DNA of 64,000 nt from Desulfurivibrio sp044068625 (GCF_044068625.1 NZ_JBIPKH010000007.1:65784-129783); one strand, 5' to 3'; counted from the stretch's first letter, positions 42,971 through 51,285 are shown. The notes: generated by a model from the sequence alone, not told the origin. Numbers and translations are program-made.

Positions 42971-43251
42971 ATGATCATCAACAGGTATGCTCTGCTAATT
43001 TTCGGCGCCCTGGCTCTGCTGCTGCCTTCGGGATGTGTTTCAACGGCAGCGGTAAAGGACTAAGCCGCCCACTCGCGCACGACCCTCGCCAGTACCAAAC
43101 CGGTGGCCGATGATTTCTACCACTCCTGCCTGCGGGCCAACAGCTATAAGCCTTTGGCGGAACGATCTATCTTGCCGCCACCACCGGCGACGTTAAAACC
43201 ATGATCGCGGCGGCGGCAAGTTTGGTTCAGGAGATAAGTCGTCAGGGGTAG
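42971..43251 (+). pseudogene. Decayed small lipoprotein gene
   Basis: Starts as MIINRYALLIFGALALLLPS followed by GCVSTAAVKD, a lipoprotein signal with lipobox PSGC, then TAA at 43061-43063. Coding-like sequence goes on in the same frame (ASTKPVADDFYHSC) and, after a -1 frame change near 43150-43165, ends TIYLAATTGDVKTM to SLVQEISRQG before TAG. A nonsense and a frameshift in about 280 bp mark it as a remnant. It lies 4 bp after the patatin-like gene. The 30-aa N-terminal part could still be made. Confidence 0.6.
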
Positions 43252-43302
43252 AGATCCTACTCCCTATCTTCCTGTTATAACTTTAGTTAGCGGAGAGAAG
43301 AA

Positions 43303-43530
43303 ATGTTTGCCTGGCTCGATGGCATCCCCCTGGCTTTACTGGTCATCGCCGCCCTGCTGGTGGGGTTGGCTCCCTTCTACCCCGAACCCCATCTGGTGGA
43401 AAAACTGCGGCTGCTCGCCCAGGGCGAGTTAAAGCGGCCACTGGATATTTTCGATCTGCTGATGCACGCCGCCCCGGCGGTACTGCTCTTGATCCGCCTG
43501 GCCCGCATGGGCCTGCAACGATTGAGCTAG
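43303..43530 (+). CDS. Small two-helix membrane protein
   Basis: A 75-aa protein with two membrane segments (about 8-26 and 51-66) joined by PFYPEPHLVEKLRLLAQGELKRPLDIFD. Similar small proteins are often labelled RND transporter in databases, but they are far too short to be one. A GGAGAGAAG ribosome site precedes the ATG. Its end overlaps the convergent hgcB stop by 4 bp. Function is unknown. Confidence 0.75.
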   Translation: MFAWLDGIPLALLVIAALLVGLAPFYPEPHLVEKLRLLAQGELKRPLDIFDLLMHAAPAVLLLIRLARMGLQRLS

Positions 43531-43808
43531 CAACAGCTTTCCGCCCCCTTGCCCTGGGCCGCGCCCAAGATGGCCTGGGCGCACCCCACTCCGATCTCCA
43601 CCTGAATGGCCCCGGTGGGACAGTTATGCCGGCAGGCCCCGCACTCCATGCAGGCGTCGCGATCTCGCAGGGTAACCTTGCCCCCCCGGGTCGGCGATGG
43701 ACTGAAAACCGCGTGGGGGCACACCTCCAGGCAGGTGCCGCAACCGATACAGCGCTCGGGGAGGAACTCCAGGGTGTTGACGCCGGCCAGGTATCTAAAT
43801 TCGCTCAT
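43527..43808 (-). CDS. hgcB: Mercury methylation ferredoxin HgcB
   Basis: A 93-aa ferredoxin with two [4Fe-4S] motifs (Cys20, 23, 26, 30 and Cys53, 56, 59, 63), a lone Cys76 and a C-terminal Cys92-Cys93 pair. This arrangement is the HgcB signature; the extra Cys residues are thought to bind Hg(II). HgcB is believed to reduce the corrinoid of HgcA and pass mercury to it. It lies 24 bp downstream of hgcA on the same strand. Confidence 0.93.
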   Translation of the reverse strand: MSEFRYLAGVNTLEFLPERCIGCGTCLEVCPHAVFSPSPTRGGKVTLRDRDACMECGACRHNCPTGAIQVEIGVGCAQAILGAAQGKGAESCC

Positions 43809-43832
43809 GCCAATAACTCCCAGGGGGTGGAA

Positions 43833-44981
43833 TCAGGCCATAAACCAGCCGCCCAGCAAAAGCAGCAGGCCGCAAAGACCGCAACCGATCTGCCAGGGCA
43901 GGGCCAGCTTCAACTCTTTTTTCACCCCGGAGAGCGAGGTGTAGGTGGAAGCCCCGGTGAATTGCAGGGCCAGAAAGGAGGCCAGACTGGCGATCAGCAA
44001 AGGCCAGGCCAGTAGTTCCAGGCCCAAAGGCGGCCCATTGCCGGCGGCCTGAGCGGCGGGATAGCGCCCTACCAAAAAGATGGCGGCGCCCCCCACCCCG
44101 GCGCTCAAGCCCTTGAGGGCAAAGGCCCGGCCCGGCAGCCAAGGCAGCAAAAGTGGGGTTAAAAGCTGGCCGGCCAGGGTGCCGCCGACCAAAGCGGCCA
44201 GCAACCAGGGGGCCAGTTGCGCCGCCCCGCCCCCGCCGTACAAGGTCAAAAGCAGCAACAAGGCGGCCAGCGGCAGCAACCACTTGAGACTCAAGACCAG
44301 TTCCACCGGCACCAGCACCGCCCGTTCGGCCAGGGGAAACCTTTTACGCCGCATGGCTGCCGTGGCCTGGTTGCCGGCGGCCAGATAGGCGGGAAGATCG
44401 GCGGCCAGCACCGGCCCAAAAAGGACTTTAAAGCCGGAGCTTTGCTCCACCAACCGGGCGTTGATTCCCGGCGCTCCCAGTTGCGGCACGATCAGCCGGC
44501 GCCGGCTGACATACCGCTCCAGGCCGCTCTCATGAATGCGTCGCACCAGTTCGGCGCTGCCGAAGCTGCCCTTGCCTGCGGCGCACCAGACATTGATCCC
44601 CTCGGTATCCAGCACCAGCAGCCAGGCGTTAAGCCCGGCCAGTTGCCGCCGCAGATGGTCAAAACTGAGCTTGTAGTTGGCACTCACCAGGACCGGCGAG
44701 GCGGGATCGGGGTTATGCAAGGCGTACAACCCCGGTTCCACCAGATAGGCCATCCGCCGCACCCCACAGCGCACCAGCAGGGTACCCAGCCAGTCCCGCC
44801 AGGAGAGCCGAGCGCTGACTTGGGGTAGATCACCGGCCGGGGTTTGCACCCGGCCGGTGACAAAAGGCTGCTCAAAGGGGGAACGGTCCGCCCGGGGCCG
44901 GGTTTTAGGCCCTCAACAGGCCTGCTGCCCCGGGTTTTGACTTAACTCCGCCATGGGCGGTGGGGGTATGGGCGTCACCAT
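43833..44981 (-). CDS. hgcA: Mercury methylation corrinoid protein HgcA, with in-frame TGA at codon 23
   Basis: The conserved cap-helix motif NVWCAAGK (Cys about 133 from this start) ligates the corrinoid cobalt in HgcA, which transfers a methyl group to Hg(II). About five membrane helices follow from residue 234. The ORF without stops begins at GTG 44849, but family-like sequence (SPFEQPFVTGR) continues upstream, through a single TGA at 44913-44915, to ATG 44981, which has a strong AGGGGAGG at good spacing. The TGA directly follows a Cys codon (C-stop-G-P), so it could encode selenocysteine, be a nonsense change, or be a sequence error. Without readthrough only a GTG start remains. Confidence 0.9.
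44830..44860. repeat. Perfect 12-bp inverted repeat in the 5' coding part of hgcA
   Basis: Arms TCACCGGCCGGG (44830-44841) and CCCGGCCGGTGA (44849-44860) pair perfectly around a 7-nt loop. In the hgcA mRNA the stem begins about 52 nt after the in-frame TGA and includes the GTG that is the alternative start. It is too far from the TGA for a typical bacterial SECIS element but could affect translation or transcription. Confidence 0.7.
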
Positions 44982-45006
44982 GGGCACTGCCTCCCCTGAG
45001 GAACGT

Positions 45007-46296
45007 TTAATGCTTGAACGAACGCTGACCGGTGAACTTCATCGCCACCTGGGGCTTGGCTTCGTTGCAGGCAACAATGGTTTCAAAGTCCCGGGCCGAA
45101 CCACCGGCCTGGAGGATGGCGGTTACCCCCTGCCGGATTCCGACATCGGCCCCATCCCGGAAGGGGAAGAAGGCGTCGGAGATCATCACCGAACCGGGCA
45201 AACCGGCCTTGTCGGCCTGGGTTTTGGCGTCGATCGCCTCCTTGTCGGCCCGCTCGCGCTTGCCCTGCTCGATCTCCAGAACCAGATCGGCGTAGGGAAT
45301 GCCATGGGTGTCGAAGCAGAGAATATCGGCGTACTTGATGTAGGCCTTGTGGACGGCGATCTCGGCCACCCCCACCCGATCCTGCTCGCCGGTCCCGATC
45401 CCGGTGGTGCAGCCATCCTTGACGTAGATCACCGAGTTGGAGGTGACGCCATGCTCCACCGCCCAGCCGAAGATCATATCATCGATCTCCTGGGCCGTGG
45501 GCTCACGCTCCACCCTGTACTCCTGGCCCTTGTAGGTGGCCGCCGCCGGCTTGAGATCGGCGGCGCTGCGAATGGAGTTGACCGCCGACTGCTGAACGAT
45601 CAGGCCGCCATCGATCAGGCTCTTGAAATCGACAAAGCGGAATTTTTCAAACTCGGCCAGGCGATCGATCCGATTAATCCGCACCACCCGCAGGTTTTTA
45701 CGTTTACTTAAAATCTCCAGAGTCCCGGCTTCAAACTCGGGGGCGCAAACCACCTCCAGGTAGTTACCGCTGAGCAGTTCGGCGGTGGCCAGGTCGCAGG
45801 GGCGATTCAGGACCACGGCCCCGCCGAAAGCGGCGATCCGGTCGGCCCGGTTGGCCCGGTTGAAGGCGTCGGCCAGATCCTTCCCATGGGCGGCCCCGCA
45901 GGGGTTGTTGTGCTTCAGAATCACCGCCGCGGGCCGATCCATCAGATATTTGATGATATTGAGACCGTTGTCGAGATCGGTGAGATTGATCTTGCCGGGA
46001 TGCTTACCCACCTGGAGCATATCCTCGGCCCTGATCCCGCTGACCAGCCCGTGGCCCGGTTCAATAAAACGGCAGTCCCCCAAGGTGAGATTCCCGTTGA
46101 CTAACTCATAAAGAGCGGCCTCCTGGTCGGGATTCTCGCCGTAGCGGATCCCCCGCTCCTCGACACTGCCGTCATCCTGGGTCAGTTTCCAGGTGCGTTT
46201 ACGGAACCGCAGGGTCTGGTCGCCGAAGGTGATGGTCATCTCCATGGGGAAATGGTCACCCAGGATGGTGGTGTACATTTTCTTCAAGTCAGCCAT
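45007..46296 (-). CDS. Stand-alone AICAR transformylase (PurH C-terminal domain type)
   Basis: A 429-aa protein with the AICAR formyltransferase domain of PurH: the catalytic KHNNPCGAAHGKDL (Lys-His), RIAAFGGAVVLN and a C-terminal GGSARD. The first step of IMP formation from AICAR is catalysed by this domain. The N-terminal IMP cyclohydrolase (MGS-like) domain of normal PurH (about 520 aa) is absent, so IMP cyclohydrolase must be encoded elsewhere. It starts MADLKKMYTTILGDHFP and ends 25 bp upstream of the hgcA ATG on the same strand. Confidence 0.85.
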   Translation of the reverse strand: MADLKKMYTTILGDHFPMEMTITFGDQTLRFRKRTWKLTQDDGSVEERGIRYGENPDQEAALYELVNGNLTLGDCRFIEPGHGLVSGIRAEDMLQVGKHPGKINLTDLDNGLNIIKYLMDRPAAVILKHNNPCGAAHGKDLADAFNRANRADRIAAFGGAVVLNRPCDLATAELLSGNYLEVVCAPEFEAGTLEILSKRKNLRVVRINRIDRLAEFEKFRFVDFKSLIDGGLIVQQSAVNSIRSAADLKPAAATYKGQEYRVEREPTAQEIDDMIFGWAVEHGVTSNSVIYVKDGCTTGIGTGEQDRVGVAEIAVHKAYIKYADILCFDTHGIPYADLVLEIEQGKRERADKEAIDAKTQADKAGLPGSVMISDAFFPFRDGADVGIRQGVTAILQAGGSARDFETIVACNEAKPQVAMKFTGQRSFKH

Positions 46297-46359
46297 GCTA
46301 TCTGCCCTCCTGATTTGGTTTTAAAATGCAGCGCTGGCCAGCATAATGGATTTCTGCGC

Positions 46360-47502
46360 TCAGTGCTGTTGAAATATTGCGTCCCAATCCTTGCGCACCG
46401 GGTCATGGCCCTTGGCCCTGATCGCCGCCGCCACCTCCGCCAGCTCTCGATGGTCGCCGATGGCAAACTGCTCACCGGCGACGGCACTGTCGCCATACCC
46501 TCCTGGAACGGTGCAGGAACCGGCGGAGTAACGGGTGGGGCCAAGCCCGATCATCCCGTCACGATAGCGCTGCTCCTCGCGGGTGGAAAGGATCAGGCCC
46601 ACATCGGGGTCAAACAGGCGCAGGGCAAAAAGGAGCTGGCTGAGGTTCTTTTCCCCCACCACCACCCGGGGGGTGAAGCTGCCCGAGGCCGGACGCAACC
46701 TGGGAAAGGAGACGGTGAGCCCGGTCCGCCAGGCCAGCTTACGCAACCAGGCCAGGTGCAGCCCCAGGGCCAATCCTTCCGCCCGCCAGTCGGCCAGGCC
46801 CAGCAGGGCGCCAAGCCCTACTTCCCGCATTCCGGCTCGGGCCGCCCGGGCGGGGATTTCCAGCCGCCGGTGGTAATCGGCTTTAGGTCCGCCCAGATGC
46901 ACCTCCTCGTAGGTACGGCGATCATAGGTTTCCTGGTAGATCGCCACCGCGGTGATCCCGGCGGCGAAAAGGCGGGCGTACTCCGCCTCTTTCAAGGGCT
47001 GCACCTCAATGGAGATGGCGGCAAAATCATCGCGCAGGCGACGGGCCAGCTCTTCCAGGTAATCAACCCCCAGTTTGGCCGGGGCCTCGCCGGAAACCAG
47101 CAGGATATGCTCAAAGCCGCGCCGGCTTAAAATTTTGGCTTCCCGTTCAGCCTCTGCCAGGGAGAGAACCCGGCGAGGAATTGCATTATCCATCGAAAAG
47201 CCGCAATAAAGGCAGCGATTGAAACAGTAACTGGAGAGATAGAGCGGGGCGTAGAGCTGGATCACCCGGCCAAAACGTTGACGGGTAACCAGCGCCGCCT
47301 GCCGGGCCAGGTCGGGCAACATGGCTTCGGCCGCCGGCGAGAGCAAGGCGGCCAGGTCGGCGGCGGTGCGTCGTTCTCGGCCAAGAGCGGCCACGACCTC
47401 CCGGGACCCGCACTCCCTGATCTGCCGACCCAGGGTGGCGAAATCGGGCAGCCGGAACACCGGGGCAGCGCTAGTGGGCAAAGTAACAGCGGGAGAGGTC
47501 AT
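46360..47502 (-). CDS. thiH: 2-iminoacetate synthase ThiH
   Basis: A 380-aa radical-SAM enzyme with cluster motif CFNRCLYCGF, then LLVSGEAPAKLGVDYLEEL, IYQETYDRRTYEEVH and a late GGYGDSAVAGEQF. It splits tyrosine to 2-iminoacetate (dehydroglycine) for the thiazole of thiamine, as in anaerobes. ATG 47502 was chosen; an upstream GTG at 47523 is the alternative, and neither has a strong ribosome site. It follows thiG by about 27 bp. Confidence 0.93.
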   Translation of the reverse strand: MTSPAVTLPTSAAPVFRLPDFATLGRQIRECGSREVVAALGRERRTAADLAALLSPAAEAMLPDLARQAALVTRQRFGRVIQLYAPLYLSSYCFNRCLYCGFSMDNAIPRRVLSLAEAEREAKILSRRGFEHILLVSGEAPAKLGVDYLEELARRLRDDFAAISIEVQPLKEAEYARLFAAGITAVAIYQETYDRRTYEEVHLGGPKADYHRRLEIPARAARAGMREVGLGALLGLADWRAEGLALGLHLAWLRKLAWRTGLTVSFPRLRPASGSFTPRVVVGEKNLSQLLFALRLFDPDVGLILSTREEQRYRDGMIGLGPTRYSAGSCTVPGGYGDSAVAGEQFAIGDHRELAEVAAAIRAKGHDPVRKDWDAIFQQH

Positions 47503-47529
47503 GGCAGCAACCGGGGTTGGCACGGTTGA

Positions 47530-48300
47530 TCAACCGTGGAGGAAATCAAGGCCCACCTCGGGAGAGGAGGCTTCGGCGGTGGTCCCTCGCCGGCCCAGAC
47601 CGGCTTCGTAGGCCTCCCGGCCGGCGCGGACGGCGGCGGCAAAGGCCCGGGCCATGCGGACCGGATCCCCCGCCACCGCGATGGCGGTATTGACCAGGAC
47701 GGCATCGGCCCCCATCTCCATCGCCTCGACGGCATGGGAAGGAGCGCCAAGGCCGGCGTCCACCACCACCGGCACCCTGGCCTGCTCGATGATGATCGCC
47801 ACCTGAAACCGGGTCAGCAACCCCTGGTTGGTGCCGATGGGGGAGCCGAGGGGCATCACCGCCGCCGCGCCAACATCCTGCAAGCGCAAGGCTAGAATGG
47901 GATCGGCATTAATATAGGGCAGCACCACAAACCCTTCCCGAACCAGCTCTTCAGTGGCCTTAAGGGTTTCCACCGGATCGGGCAGCAGGGTGCGGGGGTC
48001 GGGGGTAACTTCCAGTTTGAGCCAGTTGGTCCGGCCCACCGACCGGGCCAGATGAGCCAGCCGCACCGCCTCGGCGGCATCGCGGGCCCCCGAGGTATTG
48101 GGCAGGAAAAAAAAGTGGTCGCGGTCCAGATTACTCATGATATCGTCGGCCGGATCGTGGAGATCCACCCGGCGCAAAGCAACGGTGACCATTTCGCTGT
48201 CCGAAGCGGTCAGCGCCGCCTTCATCACCGCCGCGGAGGCAAACTTGCCGGTTCCGGTGAAGAGTCGAGAGCGAAATTTGCGTCCGGCAATCTCCAACAT
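47530..48300 (-). CDS. thiG: Thiazole synthase ThiG
   Basis: A 256-aa TIM-barrel enzyme. Seen: SRLFTGTGKF, DRDHFFFLPNTSGARDAAEAVRLA, WLKLEVTPDPRTLLPDP, and VVVDAGLGAPSHAVEAMEMGADAVLVNTAIA. It makes the thiamine thiazole from deoxyxylulose phosphate, ThiS thiocarboxylate and iminoacetate. ATG 48300 has GGGAGG upstream. Its start lies 1 bp after the thiS stop, so translation is coupled. Confidence 0.96.
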   Translation of the reverse strand: MLEIAGRKFRSRLFTGTGKFASAAVMKAALTASDSEMVTVALRRVDLHDPADDIMSNLDRDHFFFLPNTSGARDAAEAVRLAHLARSVGRTNWLKLEVTPDPRTLLPDPVETLKATEELVREGFVVLPYINADPILALRLQDVGAAAVMPLGSPIGTNQGLLTRFQVAIIIEQARVPVVVDAGLGAPSHAVEAMEMGADAVLVNTAIAVAGDPVRMARAFAAAVRAGREAYEAGLGRRGTTAEASSPEVGLDFLHG

Positions 48301-48301
48301 A

Positions 48302-48547
48302 TCAACCGCCTCCCACAAAACGGATCAATTCCACCCGCGCGCCGGCGGCCAGAAAAGTACTATCATAGGTCGTCCGCTCCAGCACCCGACCGTCCAACTC
48401 AACCGCCATCATATCGGGGTTGAGCTCCAGGGTGGCGATAAAAGCGGCCACCGTCAGGCCGGGGGCAATCAGCCGTTCCTGGCCGTTGCAGATAATGACG
48501 ATCCGGTCGGTTGCGCTATCAGGCTCAGTTTTGTTACTTGCAGACAT
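48302..48547 (-). CDS. thiS: Sulfur carrier protein ThiS
   Basis: An 81-aa ubiquitin-like protein ending RVELIRFVGGG, with the Gly-Gly tail that is adenylated and thiocarboxylated. The core has ICNGQERLIAPGLTVAAFIATLEL and MAVELDGRVLERTTYD. An N-terminal 20 residues precede the usual start of ThiS. ATG 48547 has AGGGAAA upstream. It is the first thi gene, 119 bp after rplQ, with a 23-bp perfect palindrome just ahead. Confidence 0.92.
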   Translation of the reverse strand: MSASNKTEPDSATDRIVIICNGQERLIAPGLTVAAFIATLELNPDMMAVELDGRVLERTTYDSTFLAAGARVELIRFVGGG

Positions 48548-48560
48548 GGCAGTTTCCCTA

Positions 48561-48611
48561 AGCAGCAACGACAAAAGCCGGCAACTGGTGCCGGCTTTTG
48601 TCGTTGCTGCT
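48561..48611. terminator. 23-bp perfect palindrome between rplQ and thiS (probable bidirectional terminator)
   Basis: Arms 48561-48583 and 48589-48611 are exact reverse complements around a 5-nt loop. The inner stem GCCGGCA is flanked by AAAA on one side and TTTT on the other, so an intrinsic terminator is embedded in the palindrome. It lies 55 bp past the rplQ stop and only 13 bp before the thiS ATG, covering part of its leader. Confidence 0.75.
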
Positions 48612-48666
48612 TATTATCTTACCCAGGGCCCAGCCTGGCGCTCAGCGGCCTAAAAGCCGACCGCAG

Positions 48667-49080
48667 CTATTCCGCCGCCGGAGCTGCCACCGCGGCCTCG
48701 GCAGCGGCCTCAGCTTTACCCTCCTGGTAATTAACCAGTTCGAGAATGGCCATGCTGGCGGCATCGCCCAGGCGATTGCCGGTCCGGATAATCCTGGTGT
48801 AACCACCCTGACGCTCCATATACTCTTTCACCAGGCTGTCAAACAGTTTGGCCACCACCTGCTTGTCACGAACCACCGACAGGGCCTGGCGACGGGCGTG
48901 AAGATCGCCCCGCTTGGCCAGGGTGATCATCTTATCGGCCACCTTGCGCACTTCCTTGGCCTTGGCGGTGGTGGTCACAATCCGCTCGTGCTGGAGCAGG
49001 GAGGTAACCATGTTACGAACCATCGCCTGGCGATGGGGGGTGGTACGGGACAGACGATTGCCGGCTTTACCATGTCGCAT
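48667..49080 (-). CDS. rplQ: 50S ribosomal protein L17
   Basis: A 137-aa L17 starting MRHGKAGNRLSRTTPHRQAM, with NMVTSLLQHERIVTTTAKAKEVR and GGYTRI. It binds the 23S rRNA near the exit tunnel region. It ends with an Ala-rich tail (EAAAEAAVAAPAAE). It is the last ribosomal gene of the cluster, 35 bp after rpoA. Confidence 0.97.
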   Translation of the reverse strand: MRHGKAGNRLSRTTPHRQAMVRNMVTSLLQHERIVTTTAKAKEVRKVADKMITLAKRGDLHARRQALSVVRDKQVVAKLFDSLVKEYMERQGGYTRIIRTGNRLGDAASMAILELVNYQEGKAEAAAEAAVAAPAAE

Positions 49081-49115
49081 GACTCAATCCTCTCGGGAGG
49101 TTAATTCTTTTTAGT

Positions 49116-50147
49116 CTACTCTTCCACTTCCGGTTCGACGGGGGGAGGAACCCAGCCGTCGATCTTCATCCCCAGGTATAGATCCATCTCGGAGAGAAGC
49201 TGCTTGATCTCGTTCAAAGATTTGCGACCGAAGTTCTTGGTCTTGAGCATCTCCGCCTCGCTCTTCTGCACCAACTCGCCGATGTGCCTGATCTCGGCAT
49301 TACGCAAGCAGTTAGCGGAGCGGACCGACAGCTCCAGGTCCTCAACACTGCGGTAAAGATTTTCATTGAGCTTGGGCTTCTCTCCGCTGGCGCTGTCGCT
49401 GGGCAACGGCACCACCGCCTCCTCATCGAAATTAATGAAGACCCGCATCTGCTCCTTGAGGATCTTGGCCGAATAGGCCAGGGCATCCTCGGGGCGAATG
49501 CCGCCGTCGGTGGTGACCTCCAGGGTCAGCTTATCGTAGTCGGTCTGCTGACCAACCCGGGCCTGACTGGTGATCACCTTGACGTTGCGGATGGGGGTGA
49601 AGATGGCATCGATGGGAATCACCCCGATCGACTGCTCCTCGCTCTTATTCTTCTCGGCGGGGGCATAACCCTTGCCCCAGCGCACCTCCAGTTCGGCCAC
49701 AAACTTGCCGTCACCGGTAATGGTGCAGATATGCTGGTCCGGATTCATCACCTCAACCGTATGGTCGCCGACGATGTCCGCGGCGGTAACCATTCCCTTC
49801 TTGCTCTTCTCGATCCGCACGGTGCGGCCCTCGGGAGTGTTGAGCCGCAGCCGCACTTCCTTGAGGTTGAGGATGATCTCGGTGGCATCCTCTTTAACCC
49901 CTGGGATGGTGGAGAGCTCATGGAGAACCCCGTCGATCTTGACCGAAGTGATGGCCGCCCCTTGAATCGAGGAGAGCAGAATCCGCCGCAGGGAGTTGCC
50001 AATGGTGGTGGCAAATCCCCGCTCCAGAGGCTGGCAGGTAAACTCGGCAAAGGTGGCGCTATGGGTATCCTGATCGATCTCCAGGCGCTCCGGGGCAATC
50101 AAGTCATGCCAGTTACGGTAAAAGGTGTCGCTTTTCTCTTTCGTCAT
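49116..50147 (-). CDS. rpoA: RNA polymerase alpha subunit
   Basis: A 343-aa alpha subunit. The N-terminal dimerisation domain shows GFATTIGNSLRRILLSSIQGAA, and the C-terminal domain shows SVRSANCLRNAEIRHIGELVQKSEAEMLKTKNFGRKSLNEIK, which contacts promoter UP elements and activators. ATG 50147 was chosen with AGGA upstream; a longer frame would overlap rpsD. Standard place after rpsD. Confidence 0.97.
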   Translation of the reverse strand: MTKEKSDTFYRNWHDLIAPERLEIDQDTHSATFAEFTCQPLERGFATTIGNSLRRILLSSIQGAAITSVKIDGVLHELSTIPGVKEDATEIILNLKEVRLRLNTPEGRTVRIEKSKKGMVTAADIVGDHTVEVMNPDQHICTITGDGKFVAELEVRWGKGYAPAEKNKSEEQSIGVIPIDAIFTPIRNVKVITSQARVGQQTDYDKLTLEVTTDGGIRPEDALAYSAKILKEQMRVFINFDEEAVVPLPSDSASGEKPKLNENLYRSVEDLELSVRSANCLRNAEIRHIGELVQKSEAEMLKTKNFGRKSLNEIKQLLSEMDLYLGMKIDGWVPPPVEPEVEE

Positions 50148-50218
50148 TGTATCCTGATCTTCCCTGGGCTGAGATTGGATCGGCCAGCCGGGGCGGAGCC
50201 CCGGCGGCAGTGACCGGG

Positions 50219-50848
50219 TTACTTGGAGTAAAGCTCGACAATCAACTGCTCCTGAATCGGCATGGTCAGTTCCTGACGATCCGGAGCGGTCTTGATGGTA
50301 CCGGCAAAAGACTCCTGATTCAACTCCAGCCAAGAAGGAACACCCCGGCGAGCCATGGCCGCCAGACTCTCCTTGATCACCTCAACCTCCCGGGACTTCT
50401 CCCGTACGGTAATCACGTCCCCCACTTTAACCTGCAGGGAGGGGATGTTCGCCTTGCGCCCGTTGAGCAGAAAATGGTTGTGACGAACCAGATGGCGGGC
50501 CTGATTACGGGAGCCGGCAAAACCCAGGCGATAAACCACGTTATCGAAACGGGACTCCAGCAATCTCAGCAGATTCTCGCCGGTAACCCCCCGCATCCGC
50601 TCGGCCTCGACGAAATAACGGTGAAATTGACCCTCCAGCATGCCGTAGATCCGGCGAACCTTCTGCTTCTCACGCAGCTGCAACGCGTAATCGGAAACCT
50701 TCCGCATCCGGGCCTGGCCATGCTGGCCGGGAGCGTAGGAACGACGCTCAAAAGAACATTTATCGGAATAGCAGCGGTCACCCTTCAAAAAGAGCTTCAG
50801 CTTTTCCCGCCGACACTGTCGGCAAACCGCACCTGTATATCTGGCCAC
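50219..50848 (-). CDS. rpsD: 30S ribosomal protein S4
   Basis: A 209-aa S4. The N-terminus has four Cys (C9, C12, C26, C31), the zinc-binding form. The S4 RNA-binding domain shows SRNQARHLVRHNHFLLNGRKANIPS. It is a primary 16S rRNA binder. It sits between rpsK and rpoA, the usual alpha-operon order. Confidence 0.97.
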   Translation of the reverse strand: MARYTGAVCRQCRREKLKLFLKGDRCYSDKCSFERRSYAPGQHGQARMRKVSDYALQLREKQKVRRIYGMLEGQFHRYFVEAERMRGVTGENLLRLLESRFDNVVYRLGFAGSRNQARHLVRHNHFLLNGRKANIPSLQVKVGDVITVREKSREVEVIKESLAAMARRGVPSWLELNQESFAGTIKTAPDRQELTMPIQEQLIVELYSK

Positions 50849-50892
50849 TTGGATTCTCCTTGACTGCTGATGGTCTTACTAATAGTACCCAA

Positions 50893-51285
50893 TTAGACGC
50901 GACGGCGCTTGGGGGGCTTGCAACCGTTGTGGGGCAAGGGGGTCATATCCCGGATAAAGTTAACCTCCAGGCCAGCCACCTGCAACGCCCGAATGGCCGA
51001 CTCGCGTCCCGGCCCCGGACCGTTTACCCGCACCTCGACCTTGCGCAAACCATGTTCCTGGGCCTTCTTGACCGCCGTTTCCACCGCGTTCTGGGCGGCA
51101 AAGGGGGTGCTCTTCCGCGAACCCTTAAAGCCGAGACAGCCGGAACTGCACCAGGAAAGAACGTTTCCCCGGAGGTCGGCAAAGGTAACAATGGTATTGT
51201 TGAAGGTGGATTTGATAAAACAGATCCCCTCGGGAACGTTTTTCTTGTCCTTTTTACGAGGACGTACGGTCTTAGCCTTAGCCAT
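50893..51285 (-). CDS. rpsK: 30S ribosomal protein S11
   Basis: A 130-aa S11. Family segments: FNNTIVTFADLRGNVLSW, GFKGSRKSTPFAAQNA and RVNGPGPGRESAIRALQ, ending NGCKPPKRRRV. It forms the mRNA platform of the 30S subunit. It lies 23 bp after rpsM. Confidence 0.97.
   Translation of the reverse strand: MAKAKTVRPRKKDKKNVPEGICFIKSTFNNTIVTFADLRGNVLSWCSSGCLGFKGSRKSTPFAAQNAVETAVKKAQEHGLRKVEVRVNGPGPGRESAIRALQVAGLEVNFIRDMTPLPHNGCKPPKRRRV

Noticed and set aside
43303..43530. RND transporter
   Set aside because: The product is 75 aa with two helices, far too small for an RND pump.
44849..44849. GTG 44849 as the only real start of hgcA
   Set aside because: It lacks a ribosome site, lies in the loop edge of a strong hairpin and would omit upstream sequence that looks conserved; kept only as an alternative.
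48548..48666. TPP riboswitch upstream of thiS
   Set aside because: The gap is mostly the 23-bp palindrome and lacks the conserved CUGAGA and related thi-box elements.
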